Notes: generated from the letters alone by a model not told the origin. Positions 40,333 through 50,099 are shown, counted from the stretch's first letter. The stretch is 64,000 bases of DNA from Woeseiaceae bacterium (GCA_028280615.1 JANQLK010000009.1:41675-105674), one strand, 5' to 3'. Translations and numbers: made by a program.

Positions 40333-41409
40333 TCATGCAGTCTTCTCTTTGACTGCTTTCCCTTTTGTTGTGTTCTTCGGCTTTGGCGCCGGACGATACT
40401 CGAAACTCGCGCGAATCACGCCGTGGTCGGGTGTGCCCGCTTGTTTGTGATCGCCCAGATCCACGTGGTCGTTAAGCACCTCGAGGCCTTTGAAACCCCA
40501 TACCCGTTTCCTCGAGTTGTCATAAAGCTCTTGCGACACCAGGATGTGGTCCAGGGACTCGCGCAGATTCTGGTACATGTGGGTGTAGTACACGTCTCTG
40601 TGGCTGCGGTATTCCTGGAGGGACCCGCAGGCGTACAGACTCGTATCTCCTCCCCCTTTCGACCCGCTTAGCAGGTATCGCGGTTGACCGGTAATGATGT
40701 TCAGGGTGTTGCTGTGCTGACCATCGTTCATGTCACCGATGACAACAACCGGTTTGTCGTTGTTCTTCATGTCCTCGGTGAGAATCATTCGCAGCGCGAT
40801 TGCTTCGGCGGTTCTGCGTATCGTGGAGATGCCGGCACCGATTGCCGACTGGTGTCTTGAGTAGAAACTCTTGTCCTGTTGGTACCAAGGCTCTTTGTAC
40901 AGTCCCGTGGGCAGCTTCGACTTGAAATGCACAACGTACACGGTGATCGCTTTGCTGTTTACTTTGGGTCGGACAGAAAACCGTAGAACGGGCCTGGAGA
41001 AACTCCTTATGGCAGTGTCGATACTCGGTGTCTGTGGATCATCACCCTGGCTTTCTAAACGAAAGCCGTCTGGGAAATCGTCAATCCACTCCGGTCCCTG
41101 ATCAAGAATATCTTTCCGAACTGCGCCCGCGCAGACGATTCTCCCCCCGGCGTGCCCTTTTGGTACCAGCAGGCGATAGCTCGACTTGAGCTTTGCTTCC
41201 GCGAACGCTGCGTCCAGCGCCTGCCGGTGCCAGAGTTCCTGAAAACCCCAAACGTCAGCGCGCAGGTACCGCAGATTGTGTGCGAGCCATTCTATCTTCT
41301 TGAGGTACTGGTCCTTGCTCCAACCCTTCTTGTCCCGGTACATGGGTAGATTGGCGAGATTCAGGTTGTACAGATTGCACGAAGCAAACGACAGTTGAGT
41401 CCGTGCCAC
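40333..41409 (-). CDS. Endonuclease/exonuclease/phosphatase (EEP) family protein
   Basis: 358 residues from GTG 41409, with AAGGAG upstream. EEP blocks: SFASCNLYNLN (Asn), GFQELWH (Glu), VVHFKSKLP, VIGDMNDG (Asp, Asn), SLDHILVS (Asp, His) and TPDHGVIRASF. A lysine-rich C-terminal tail may bind nucleic acid. It lacks a signal peptide. Substrate could be DNA or a phosphoester. Confidence 0.88.
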   Translation of the reverse strand: MARTQLSFASCNLYNLNLANLPMYRDKKGWSKDQYLKKIEWLAHNLRYLRADVWGFQELWHRQALDAAFAEAKLKSSYRLLVPKGHAGGRIVCAGAVRKDILDQGPEWIDDFPDGFRLESQGDDPQTPSIDTAIRSFSRPVLRFSVRPKVNSKAITVYVVHFKSKLPTGLYKEPWYQQDKSFYSRHQSAIGAGISTIRRTAEAIALRMILTEDMKNNDKPVVVIGDMNDGQHSNTLNIITGQPRYLLSGSKGGGDTSLYACGSLQEYRSHRDVYYTHMYQNLRESLDHILVSQELYDNSRKRVWGFKGLEVLNDHVDLGDHKQAGTPDHGVIRASFEYRPAPKPKNTTKGKAVKEKTA

Positions 41410-41520
41410 AGCTACGCTCCTTCTAGTTAGGCCGCTTCAGCAGCTCGCTGGTCGAATCGGTGGTTAGCGTGCTGTCGAAAACGCAGGCGATTCTGTTTCT
41501 TACGGGCACCAGCCTGAACC

Positions 41521-42447
41521 TCAGTTGCAGATGTCGTTGCCGAAGTCGCGTCGCCTGTCGGGGTACGCGGATTTCAGGAAATCGTTCAGCTTGCGGTTGG
41601 TTGCGACGGCATCAGCCAGCTCCCTGTTGGTAACGGCCTTGTCTATTCTCGTGTAGTGATAGAGCCGGACCGGGGCTGATCTGTCCTTCCAGAAGGCATT
41701 GACGTTCGCGAGGTTCTCGGCGCCGTCGTCGATGAAGAAGATCGCGTCATACGACTTGCCGACCTTCGTCAGGACGGCATCCAGCACGATGCCCTTGTCG
41801 AGACCCGTCGACATGACGATGCCGTTGGCATAGGAAACTCCGCGGCCACTCATCTGGTAGTGCAGGCTGTGGTCAAGTGGCATGAGGTGGGATGTTGCAA
41901 GGTTCATCCCAGCCCGCTCCAGCTCCCGTTCGGTTCCAGTTCGGGCTCCGGGAGCACGCGAGGTCAAGGCCGTTACACTGTGATTTTTCTGCAGTCGGGC
42001 GACAATCTCATGCGCGTCTTCCTGTGTCGGCCGGAACCGGGCTAGTTCATAAAGAGCGTTCAGCTTCGAATAGATGCATTGAAGGACGTCGTCTTGGTCG
42101 ATGATGATAGTCTGGCCGTCATCGGTGTTGACGGGGTCCCCGTCCTGCCAGCGAAACCAGCGATCACCGCCGAAAAACTGCGTACTGGTCAACAGGGTAT
42201 CGTCGATATCGAAAACCACCAGAATCCGGTCATCCGGATTTCCGGCGCTGTGCATCGCGACGTCTCTTTCCATGACACCGAGGTCCTTCACATCATCGCT
42301 GCACCGCACGTTTGCCCCAAGCTCCTCTGCTCGCGGACAACTGCTTTCCGTTGTAGCCGGCTGAGTGACCGGAGCCGACGCACAGCCGGCGCCGAAGATC
42401 AGACACGAGAGCAGCAACCCCCGGATATGCTTGACTCGATTGTTCAA
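41521..42447 (-). CDS. HAD-superfamily lipoprotein phosphatase (DUF2608-like)
   Basis: 308 residues from TTG 42447, with AGGAGG five bases upstream; a longer frame to 42654 runs into the neighbouring gene and is rejected. The lipobox leader is LLLSCLIFGAGC. HAD motifs: VVFDIDDTLL (I), ALTSRAPG (II) and FFIDDGAENL (IV). Probably an outer-membrane-anchored acid phosphatase. It is the last gene but one of the 51.2-40.3 kb leftward run. Confidence 0.85.
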   Translation of the reverse strand: MNNRVKHIRGLLLSCLIFGAGCASAPVTQPATTESSCPRAEELGANVRCSDDVKDLGVMERDVAMHSAGNPDDRILVVFDIDDTLLTSTQFFGGDRWFRWQDGDPVNTDDGQTIIIDQDDVLQCIYSKLNALYELARFRPTQEDAHEIVARLQKNHSVTALTSRAPGARTGTERELERAGMNLATSHLMPLDHSLHYQMSGRGVSYANGIVMSTGLDKGIVLDAVLTKVGKSYDAIFFIDDGAENLANVNAFWKDRSAPVRLYHYTRIDKAVTNRELADAVATNRKLNDFLKSAYPDRRRDFGNDICN

Positions 42448-42479
42448 AAGCCCCTCCTGGCTGTATACAGTGATGCCGC

Positions 42480-43544
42480 TCACGTAGCCGACTCGCTCGG
42501 AAACTCGAACGCCGGACCTATGCCGACTCGCATCAGATCTTGAGTCAGGTATTTGGTTTCGTACATCGCGTGAATCGCGGCTTCGAGCCGCTCCTGCTTG
42601 CCGTTGAAGGCATCTTCGCAGCACCGGACAATCTCCCAATACGCCGCGTTGCATGTCTCGACTGTGTCCCTGTGCTCCGTGAGCTCCGCAAGCTTTCTCA
42701 CTATCACCGGATAGACCGATTGATCGCTGTAGTCGACCGGGAAGCGGTTGCCGGTCGGACCCTCGTTCGGTCGATCTTCCGGGCGGTATTTCCTTTGATG
42801 GAGAATCTCTCGGAACTTGTAGTAGTGGGCCGGATCCGGACGCTCTCCGAAGTTGGCGTGATCGCCGCTGAATATCGATTCGGAGAAGCCTTCACCTTCA
42901 TCCACGATGACCTTGATTGCGAAACGGGCGGTGGCTTTGTCGCACACCTGCACGATCTCGCCACCCCCGTTGTAGTAGTACTGGGAATCGACCTGCCTGC
43001 TCGAGTGGCCTATGAACAGTGTGTCTTCATCGTAGTCTTCGCAATAACGATCGATTTCGTCCTTGATGGCGGCGTAGAACTGACCGATGGTGGCGTACTC
43101 GCTGTGCTGAGGATCTTCTTCATCGCCAGGTCGTTCGATCTGAATGAAGTTCTCGATGGCGGCTTCGGAAAACGGGCGCAGGTAGACTTTGAAGCACTCG
43201 TTGCTGCCGGGTAGGGGCGCCGGATAATCTGGCATGAAGTCGTTGCGATACAGCTCGAACCTGTAACCGTTGGTTATAGCGTTTAGCACGTTGGCCACGA
43301 GGACCATGTGCAACATCTCCTCGATGACCACCGCACGCAGCAGGCCGGCAGCTACCGGATTGGCGCCGTCCTTTATGGAGCAAAGCGCAAAGAAATAGGG
43401 AGGGATGGTCGCGTGTTCCACTCTCAGCGCGGTTTCGAGATGCTTGACAAGCTCTTGTCGTCGCCTTTCTGCGGCGTTCTTGCCTTTTGACCGGGTAAAC
43501 TCCGAGACGCTGCTACGCGGCCTTCTTCTCGTTGAGCCGACCAT
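42480..43544 (-). CDS. Ferritin-like VioB/iminophenylpyruvate-dimer-synthase-type protein
   Basis: 354 residues. The ferritin-like core has HLETALRVEHATIPPYFFALCSI and VVIEEMLHMVLVANVLNAI, which place the Glu/His iron or metal ligands as in PF12902 proteins. Characterised relatives (VioB, RebD, StaD C-terminal parts) act in bisindole pigment synthesis, but many orthologues occur elsewhere. It begins 3 bp after the GMC oxidoreductase stop. Confidence 0.82.
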   Translation of the reverse strand: MVGSTRRRPRSSVSEFTRSKGKNAAERRRQELVKHLETALRVEHATIPPYFFALCSIKDGANPVAAGLLRAVVIEEMLHMVLVANVLNAITNGYRFELYRNDFMPDYPAPLPGSNECFKVYLRPFSEAAIENFIQIERPGDEEDPQHSEYATIGQFYAAIKDEIDRYCEDYDEDTLFIGHSSRQVDSQYYYNGGGEIVQVCDKATARFAIKVIVDEGEGFSESIFSGDHANFGERPDPAHYYKFREILHQRKYRPEDRPNEGPTGNRFPVDYSDQSVYPVIVRKLAELTEHRDTVETCNAAYWEIVRCCEDAFNGKQERLEAAIHAMYETKYLTQDLMRVGIGPAFEFPSESAT

Positions 43545-43547
43545 GGC

Positions 43548-45377
43548 TTACCCCCGCTCCAGCTGCTTGATGATCGCGTCGTGGGCTTTGAACGTTAGCG
43601 CCGCCAGCGTCAGTGTCGGATTCGACGTGCCGATGGTGGGCATACTGCCGGCGCCGACCAGATACAGGTTGTCGTGATCCCAGGAGCGTTGATCGGTATC
43701 GACAACGGAGGAATGTCGCCAGAGACCCATGCGGTGGGTTCCGGCGGCATGACCTGGCGGATGATAGTCCAGGTCGATTTCCTCCAGGTAGTAGGGGCTG
43801 TCTTTCTTGACCATCGTTTTCTGCTCGGCATGCAGCACGTCGAACATCTTGCCGGACAGCGTTCTCGCGGCAGCAAGGCCGCGTTGGCAGTAGTCCGCGA
43901 CTTCATACTCGAACACTGGGCGATAGTTGCCCAAACGATCCTTGTAACGCCGGTCGATTCTCACGCGATTGGAGCAGCTAGGAATCTGTTCGAATTCAAA
44001 GGCGATCCTGAACTGGCGCCGGGCGATGTCGCCGATCTCGTCTCTCAGCGCTTCACCGAACTTGCCCTCGCCAACTGCTTCGAACACCGTCGTGTAGGGT
44101 GCCGCGGTGGGCCAGCTCCAACCCCAGTTGCCGATTTCGATTCGACAGGCTGCGAGGTCTTTTCTGAAGCTCCCGTCCCGAAGCGCCGGGATCCCTGACG
44201 TCGAACCTGGTCCCCGATAACTGCCGATCGGTTTCGGCATCAGGCCCCAGGCTATGAACGACGGATGGTCCATCAAATTGCAGCCCACGAGCCCGCTGGA
44301 GTTGGCGATATCGGACGCCAGCAGCAACTTTGTAGTCTCGACGGCATGCGCTGCCACAACGTAGATAGTCGCCCTGACCGTGCCTTTCGTATGGACCGCA
44401 CGATCGGATCGTTCATACCGTTTGTAGCTGATGCCTTCGACGCGCCCGCTGTCCGCCTCCAACCGGACGTCATAGGCCACCGCCTGGTCGATCAGCGTCA
44501 ACAGACCCCGTGGATCATCCGCTGCGACCTTAAGGGATTTGAGCGCCGTGTACTTGGCCTGCGCGGGACAGATCGGCACGCAGCTGGAGTTTCCGACGCA
44601 CCGCTCACCCAGCTCATCCGGGCTGTGCAGGGCGCCAACTGGACGGTATGCACCTGGACGTGCGTTAACGTATCGGGGGTCGCGCACGTCCTTCCTTGGC
44701 GTGGAGTTGCGCCCGGCCGGTGTGCTGACGACTTGGAGCTCCAGGTCTTCGTCCTCGTGCCACTTGAAGCGCTTGCCCTTCAGGCTCTCGGCAATCAGCT
44801 GGTCCGAGTAGCTTTGCGGTATCCTGGACATGGGATATTCGTAGCCGCTGGCGAACCACTGTCCGCCGTGCCCCTCCTGGTCGGCCACATCTGCGGCAAC
44901 GCCGATCTCCCACTCCGCTTTCTGATAGTACGGCTCGAGCTCGCCATAGCTGAGAGGCCAATCCACACCGACGCCGTATTCAGTCTGCAGACGCATGTCG
45001 TTCGGCAACATCCGCAGACAGGTGCCCAGCCAGTGCAGCGTGGTACCACCGGTGTTACGGATGTACGTGCTTCCGTAAGGATGCTTGCCGCGCTGCACGG
45101 CGTACGCGTCCGAATTCGAGGAGTGGTCCAATACCGTCGGAGCAGGCGCATTGTAGTTGTTCGGATACGGCGAACTCGGAACTTTCATCGATGCCTTGTG
45201 ATATTGCTCGACGAACGATTCGAATCGGCCGGGCTCCAGGGCGCTCTCGCCGGCCTCCAGCATTACGACGGACTTGCCGGCCGCAACGAGATGGCGGGCC
45301 AGAATCGAGCCGGCGATACCGGCCCCGACGATCGCGACGTCGTACTTGCGGTCAGAGGTGTGGTGCAACGCAGTCAT
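43548..45377 (-). CDS. GMC-family FAD dehydrogenase with a Cys cluster
   Basis: 609 residues: FAD motif VAIVGAGIAGSILARHLV, substrate domain, and C-terminal GTHRMG with VDTDQRSWDHDNLYLVGAGSMPTIGTSNPT. CVGNSSCVPICPAQAKY resembles the [3Fe-4S] motif of FAD-glucose dehydrogenase large subunits. It overlaps its small subunit by ATGA. No signal peptide or adjacent diheme subunit is seen, so the electron acceptor is unknown. Confidence 0.9.
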   Translation of the reverse strand: MTALHHTSDRKYDVAIVGAGIAGSILARHLVAAGKSVVMLEAGESALEPGRFESFVEQYHKASMKVPSSPYPNNYNAPAPTVLDHSSNSDAYAVQRGKHPYGSTYIRNTGGTTLHWLGTCLRMLPNDMRLQTEYGVGVDWPLSYGELEPYYQKAEWEIGVAADVADQEGHGGQWFASGYEYPMSRIPQSYSDQLIAESLKGKRFKWHEDEDLELQVVSTPAGRNSTPRKDVRDPRYVNARPGAYRPVGALHSPDELGERCVGNSSCVPICPAQAKYTALKSLKVAADDPRGLLTLIDQAVAYDVRLEADSGRVEGISYKRYERSDRAVHTKGTVRATIYVVAAHAVETTKLLLASDIANSSGLVGCNLMDHPSFIAWGLMPKPIGSYRGPGSTSGIPALRDGSFRKDLAACRIEIGNWGWSWPTAAPYTTVFEAVGEGKFGEALRDEIGDIARRQFRIAFEFEQIPSCSNRVRIDRRYKDRLGNYRPVFEYEVADYCQRGLAAARTLSGKMFDVLHAEQKTMVKKDSPYYLEEIDLDYHPPGHAAGTHRMGLWRHSSVVDTDQRSWDHDNLYLVGAGSMPTIGTSNPTLTLAALTFKAHDAIIKQLERG

Positions 45378-45838
45378 TCAGTCTCACCGGGTGGGTTCAA
45401 GGCCCAAGACCCGAAGCCCGGTGCTTTTGCGCCCATGGGATGGGTCTTCAGTGTCTTCCACACTAGCCCTTGCTTGTACGCCAAGGCCGACGGGATCATG
45501 TCTTCGTCTGCGGCGCCGTTACGATAGGTCTCGCGCCAGTCACCCGGCATGGCCGACCAGCCGCCGAGATACCAGAGCTGAATGATGTTTCTCCCGACAG
45601 GACCCAGCTTGTGATCGTCCAGTATCTTTTCGATCGCCACGCTGGCGTCGCGCGGCTTTTCAACGGCTTTGGCTATGGCCTCGAGGAACTCGGCCAGGAT
45701 CGCGGTGCCCACGCGCTCCTCACAGAGCGTCAGATAGTCCGAGCCGACGCCGGTCAGCGCGAGAGCCGACTGCGGATAGCCGACGAGCACCGCGGACGCT
45801 TTGATGAATCCATCAAGTTTGCCGACCGACCCGGTCAT
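45374..45838 (-). CDS. Small subunit of the GMC dehydrogenase
   Basis: 154 residues from ATG 45838. It resembles sorbitol/gluconate dehydrogenase small subunits (FIKASAVLVGYPQSAL, NIIQLWYLGGW, YKQGLVWKTLKTHPMGAKAPGFGSW). Unlike typical members it has no Tat signal, so the complex may stay in the cytoplasm. ATGA overlaps on both sides. Confidence 0.78.
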   Translation of the reverse strand: MTGSVGKLDGFIKASAVLVGYPQSALALTGVGSDYLTLCEERVGTAILAEFLEAIAKAVEKPRDASVAIEKILDDHKLGPVGRNIIQLWYLGGWSAMPGDWRETYRNGAADEDMIPSALAYKQGLVWKTLKTHPMGAKAPGFGSWALNPPGETE

Positions 45839-46374
45839 GGCCGATCCGGGTGTGACGATGGGCGAGAGAATTGAACGATCTTTGCCCATTCGCCCTGACA
45901 CTGCCGCACGAGGTCGTCCCGGCTGCCGATTTCGTAATCTGCCGGATGGAAACCGGGCGCCATCGTAACCCCCATCAACGCTTCGGTGCCGCCCGGAGCG
46001 ATCCGCGAGCCCAGCCACACGCCGCCCGGGATCTTCTTTACCGGGCGCTGCCCTGCCTCCAAGACGATTCCCAGCGTGAACGTCTCCGGGCGGCAGCTCC
46101 CGCCCCGGCAGTCCAGGAGAAAGAGCTCCACGGCATCTCCCCGGTAGAAGTGGTACAACATATCGCCTTTAACACGATGCATTACGGACACGTCGTCGGC
46201 ACCAAGGTAGTAGTAGATGGCATTGCAAACCTTCCGGGCGTCACCGGAGAGTTCGAAACCGGGCAGGATATTGTCCGGCACCGCCAAATCGGCCTCGTAT
46301 GTCGGCGACAGGTATCCGCCCTCTTGTTCGTTTTCGAACAGGCCGAGTGTTTCGATGATGTCCGTTTTAATCAT
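45835..46374 (-). CDS. DUF985 cupin protein
   Basis: 179 residues from ATG 46374 (GGAG upstream). DUF985 signatures: GGYLSPTYEAD, NAIYYYLGADDVSVMHRVKGDMLYHFYRGD, GSRIAPGG and GVTMAPGFHPADYEIG. A single small-molecule-binding cupin barrel, enzyme activity unknown. Coupled by ATGA to the dehydrogenase small subunit. Confidence 0.85.
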   Translation of the reverse strand: MIKTDIIETLGLFENEQEGGYLSPTYEADLAVPDNILPGFELSGDARKVCNAIYYYLGADDVSVMHRVKGDMLYHFYRGDAVELFLLDCRGGSCRPETFTLGIVLEAGQRPVKKIPGGVWLGSRIAPGGTEALMGVTMAPGFHPADYEIGSRDDLVRQCQGEWAKIVQFSRPSSHPDRP

Positions 46375-46406
46375 ACCGCCGCGCTCCGCTCCAACCACCG
46401 GAAGTC

Positions 46407-47303
46407 TCAGTCTTCCTCTTTCTCGAAGCTCACCACCAACAGCTCCGCATCACCGTCGCCGCGGTTCTGCCAATAGTTCCATACGCCGTCATAGGTCAGG
46501 CTGAGATCGTTGTTTCGCCGGACGACTGGACTGCCATTCCCGTCACTTCTGTGTTCCAGAAGCGTTCCCTTGATGACATACACCATGCCGGGGTGCCCGT
46601 AATGGTGCTCGAGCCTGACGGCTCCCCCCTGCTCGACTTTCAACAGACGGCCCTTCAGTTTGTACCCGGACATCGCCGAGATATGCGGGTATTGTCTCGC
46701 CATATCCATTTCCGCGAGATCGCTACGGCTGACACCGTCGTCTAACGCGTTTTTTACGACTCCCTGCGGCGCGGGGACGATGTGGTTGGGGAAGTCGATC
46801 GCCACCATAGTGACGTTTTCATCTCCATCGTTCTTCCACCAGTGGTGAGTCCCGTTTCCCTCAGGTATCGCATCCCCTACTTTCAGCCTTCGCCTCTGTG
46901 GCGTACCGTTTTCGTCCATGTATGTTTCAACTACCCGGCCCGAGAGGATGTAGACGTAGGCGGGCCGATCTTCGTGGCAGTGTTCGGCGATCAGCCCTTC
47001 CGGTTCCATGAGCCAGAACCGAACGCGAAAATCGCGCCCGGAGAAGCCCGGAATCTCGCGATCCATCTCGAAACCACCGATTTCCTGGTTGTTCATGCGG
47101 TAGTGTTCTTTGGGCCCCGGAAACTGGCCGGGCACCTCCTTTCCCTGCGGCAGGCCGTCGCCGAGGTCGCCGCACCACTTCGGCGACGCGCTGTCCGGGT
47201 CGTGCGCAAATGTGAGGCTTGCCGGCGTGCACAGAAGTAGAACGGCAAACCAGAGCGGAGCTTTGTTGTCTCGGGATACGGCTGGAATCGGGAACTCGAA
47301 CAT
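46407..47303 (-). CDS. Exported bicupin protein
   Basis: 298 residues. The ATG at 47303 is chosen because AGGAGG lies nine bases upstream; the ATG at 47312 touches it. After a hydrophobic leader there are two cupin domains: AEHCHEDRPAYVYILSGRVVE and LEHHYGHPGMVYVIKGTLLEH, each with metal-type histidines. Probably a periplasmic metal-dependent cupin. Confidence 0.82.
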   Translation of the reverse strand: MFEFPIPAVSRDNKAPLWFAVLLLCTPASLTFAHDPDSASPKWCGDLGDGLPQGKEVPGQFPGPKEHYRMNNQEIGGFEMDREIPGFSGRDFRVRFWLMEPEGLIAEHCHEDRPAYVYILSGRVVETYMDENGTPQRRRLKVGDAIPEGNGTHHWWKNDGDENVTMVAIDFPNHIVPAPQGVVKNALDDGVSRSDLAEMDMARQYPHISAMSGYKLKGRLLKVEQGGAVRLEHHYGHPGMVYVIKGTLLEHRSDGNGSPVVRRNNDLSLTYDGVWNYWQNRGDGDAELLVVSFEKEED

Positions 47304-47325
47304 CACGGACATCCTCCTGGACGGG

Positions 47326-48219
47326 TTAGTGTTTTTGCGTCTGCGGCGGCGACAGGTACGGAAATCGGGTCAGAAATTCGACGTCGTTTTCGCTGGGGTT
47401 ATTCGGCGCGCCCTGGCGCCCGAGCAAATCCAGCACGTCGTCGACCAGATCGCGCCCATTGGGGAATGCAGCCGGTTTCCGCGTGTCGAAGATGACCACG
47501 TCGGGCGGTAGCCCGAGCTTTTCCGCGTGTTCGCTGGGGTGCAGAAAATTCAGCTGTTCGGCAAACTGCGAACGGTAAGCGCGGCCGGCCAATTCGTCCT
47601 GTGGATCGCCGTGACGCAACAGGTCCGTCGTCGACCAACCCAGCAGTATGGCGTGCTCAGAACTGCCAACGATCTGGCTGAGGGGCAGCTCCACGACGAT
47701 GGCCGCCATGTTCTTGCCGATACGCGTACCGCGGATGAACGGTTCGTCGCGAATGCCCGCGAACACTTTGATCGAGTTGCCCGGACCCGGGAGCAGACCG
47801 CTGGTTTCCAGTGAATAGCTCGCACCATCCTCGCGAAACCGCAGCGTGACTACGACGTCTTCCGCAATGCCTGCCGGGTTGATGATCGTCCCGCCGTGCA
47901 TGCGAAGGTCCGCGCCGTCGCGGAACGTGACCGGCGAGTCGCGGTCGATATGAAACCGGTAGACGACGTCCGGATGAAAGTGAAAGCCGTCGTAACCGTC
48001 GTCGGGTGCGCCGAAGATGGTCATCGCCATGACGAGACCTTCGCCCCGGGTGAACAGGTAGAAGTCGCCTATCCGGGCGTCGTGACGTTTGAGTTGGGTT
48101 AGCAGGTTGGTGTCCGCATGATCGCTGGCGGGCGTGGCCACGCTGACGAACAGCAGGCACAGTGCAGCGCACGCCGACCGGGAGAATGTTGATACTGCAC
48201 TTCTCTGTTGCTCAATCAT
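47326..48219 (-). CDS. DUF4331-like exported protein
   Basis: 297 residues with a signal peptide ending ATPASDHAD. DUF4331 features: SDHAD near the N-terminus, IGDFYLF, VYRFHIDRD, VFAGIRDEPFI and the late PNNPSENDVEFLTRFPYLSPPQ. Function unknown. Between bicupin and BBE oxidase genes on the same strand. Confidence 0.78.
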   Translation of the reverse strand: MIEQQRSAVSTFSRSACAALCLLFVSVATPASDHADTNLLTQLKRHDARIGDFYLFTRGEGLVMAMTIFGAPDDGYDGFHFHPDVVYRFHIDRDSPVTFRDGADLRMHGGTIINPAGIAEDVVVTLRFREDGASYSLETSGLLPGPGNSIKVFAGIRDEPFIRGTRIGKNMAAIVVELPLSQIVGSSEHAILLGWSTTDLLRHGDPQDELAGRAYRSQFAEQLNFLHPSEHAEKLGLPPDVVIFDTRKPAAFPNGRDLVDDVLDLLGRQGAPNNPSENDVEFLTRFPYLSPPQTQKH

Positions 48220-48274
48220 CTTTCTGATTACGTCATTCCACTCAGCGGTAAAACCATTCCCGCGATCTGTAGCG

Positions 48275-49735
48275 TTAAAACGTCCGTCGCAGCGGGCTCA
48301 GATCGAGGGGATACTTACTCACGTCAGGTTGAAACTTCGAGTCGATCCCCTGTTGAAAATCGAAGAATCCTTTCGGATCCCAGCGCTTCTTCACCTTGCA
48401 TAGCTGGTCCCATGAACGGCCGTAGTAGGCCTGCTGCCAGTCGGGTAACAGGGGATCGATGTAGTTGATGTACGCTCCCATACCGTGCCCGCCGAGCTCC
48501 TCGAAGAATCGATGTGCCCACTCCACGTTCTTTCGCATGTCTCGCGGTTGCTTTTGGTCCCACAGTGATTTGACTTCGACCACCGTTTGAGCGCGGCGCC
48601 ACGGGTAGGCGCCGCGCCGGCTTCTGGCGATCTGACCGCCTGTGTGTGTCCAGACAATGTATGAATCCGGTGACGGCCGCCGCACCATGTACTTCTTGAA
48701 GACGTCGGAGGCGCCCGACATCTTTTTTTTCCCCATGACGACCGACCGGATGTACGCGGAATTGCCCGCGACCCTGGTTGCAGAGCCGATGAAATTCTCC
48801 CACTGCGGCAGAGTCATGGCGTGAAACTCGGATGTAATGGGCTTCAACGCGGTGAGTTTCCTGACGGCGTTGATACCTCGCTGATACGGCCCGTTGTAGA
48901 TCGGTGTAAACCGCAGCGTGAGTATCGGCCGGCCTTCGTTGCGCGGATCCGGAAAGGTCCGCATCATTCCGTATACGGCCAACTCGTCGGGGAATCCATC
49001 GCCGGCGATCCACTCGTCATAGAACCCGAGCACCTCCTCTATCCGGTAGAACGGGAACACTATCTGACCGACCATCAGTGGGTGGTGTACTTCCCTCAGT
49101 CGCAGGCGGAACCTGGTTGCAATACCGAAGTTGCCACCGCCGCCGCCCTGCATGGCCCAGAACAGATCCTTTTCGTCTCCCTGGCTTTTCGACCCAATCG
49201 TGCACGCGCCGTTGACGGTGACGACTTCGATGCCGTCGACGTTGTCCGACCCCAGCCCGAACGACCGGGAAAGGAAGCTGAAACCACCGCCCAGCAGGAA
49301 ACCGCCGACGCCGACCCCCGGACAACCCCCGCCGACGACGATGCGTTTGTCCTGCTGCCGGTGCAGAAAATTGTAGACATCGATCCAGCGCGTACCTGCG
49401 CCGACGATCAGGTGGGTCTTGTCCTTCGAGTACTGCACGTGACTCATCCGCACGAGGTCGAGGACAATGCCTTCGGCGTTGAGACAATAGCCGGTCGCGC
49501 TGTGACCGCCGGACTTCACCGTCAGCGGGATCGAGTGTCGGCCGCTGCAGTATTTCAGCACCGCCTCGACATCTTTCTCATGCTCGGGCCGGACGACGAG
49601 CTTCGGCTCGAGAGATACCCGACTGTTGTCGATGGCGATCGTCGACAAATAGCCTTCGTCCCCATCGTCCAGGACGATGCCCGCTATCTTTTTCGAAAGG
49701 TCCTTAAACCACGTAGTGCTGTCTTTGTTAGCCAC
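48275..49735 (-). CDS. Berberine-bridge-type FAD oxidase
   Basis: 486 residues from GTG 49735 (AAGGGG upstream). The PCMH FAD domain has VKSGGHSATGY (8-alpha-His attachment) and GGCPGVGVGGFLLGGGFSFLSR with a Cys fitting 6-S-cysteinyl attachment, so FAD may be bicovalent. The C-terminal BBE segment reads YYGRSWDQLCKVKKRWDPKGFF. No leader is visible. Likely oxidises a sugar, alcohol or amine. Confidence 0.88.
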   Translation of the reverse strand: MANKDSTTWFKDLSKKIAGIVLDDGDEGYLSTIAIDNSRVSLEPKLVVRPEHEKDVEAVLKYCSGRHSIPLTVKSGGHSATGYCLNAEGIVLDLVRMSHVQYSKDKTHLIVGAGTRWIDVYNFLHRQQDKRIVVGGGCPGVGVGGFLLGGGFSFLSRSFGLGSDNVDGIEVVTVNGACTIGSKSQGDEKDLFWAMQGGGGGNFGIATRFRLRLREVHHPLMVGQIVFPFYRIEEVLGFYDEWIAGDGFPDELAVYGMMRTFPDPRNEGRPILTLRFTPIYNGPYQRGINAVRKLTALKPITSEFHAMTLPQWENFIGSATRVAGNSAYIRSVVMGKKKMSGASDVFKKYMVRRPSPDSYIVWTHTGGQIARSRRGAYPWRRAQTVVEVKSLWDQKQPRDMRKNVEWAHRFFEELGGHGMGAYINYIDPLLPDWQQAYYGRSWDQLCKVKKRWDPKGFFDFQQGIDSKFQPDVSKYPLDLSPLRRTF

Positions 49736-50099
49736 CGTGACCCCTTCTTTTTTTCGCTTTTGGCGGCGGTGCCGTCAGAAAAGAGTCGTACACGACCCGG
49801 CCGATCGACATCCCGGCAACTTCGGTAATGAACTGGTCGTGGCGTTTGTCTTCCCGGTACCTGGCATAGGCATCAAGGTCTTCGAAAACCATGTGGACTG
49901 ATACGTCGAAATTCAGCGCCGACACCGCGCGCCTGAAATGTTCCTGACTCAACGCCCGACGCCCGACGCTGAAATGCGTCTGACCGGGGTGGCCGCCCAG
50001 GTAGTCCCAGCACAGACGAGTGAAGGTTTCCGCCAGCTCGTCGGATTTGTCCGTCAGTTCGAAATAGAACATGTGGGCCAGTTCGACTTGTCCTGTCAT
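49728..50099 (-). CDS. Dabb-type stress-responsive alpha/beta-barrel protein
   Basis: 123 residues from ATG 50099 (AGGGA upstream). Begins MTGQVELAHMFYFELTDKSD, then GGHPGQTHFSVGRRA and FDVSVHMVFEDLDAYARYREDKRHDQFI, the dimeric Dabb fold (PF07876). It overlaps the BBE gene by 8 bp. Confidence 0.85.
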   Translation of the reverse strand: MTGQVELAHMFYFELTDKSDELAETFTRLCWDYLGGHPGQTHFSVGRRALSQEHFRRAVSALNFDVSVHMVFEDLDAYARYREDKRHDQFITEVAGMSIGRVVYDSFLTAPPPKAKKRRGHGG

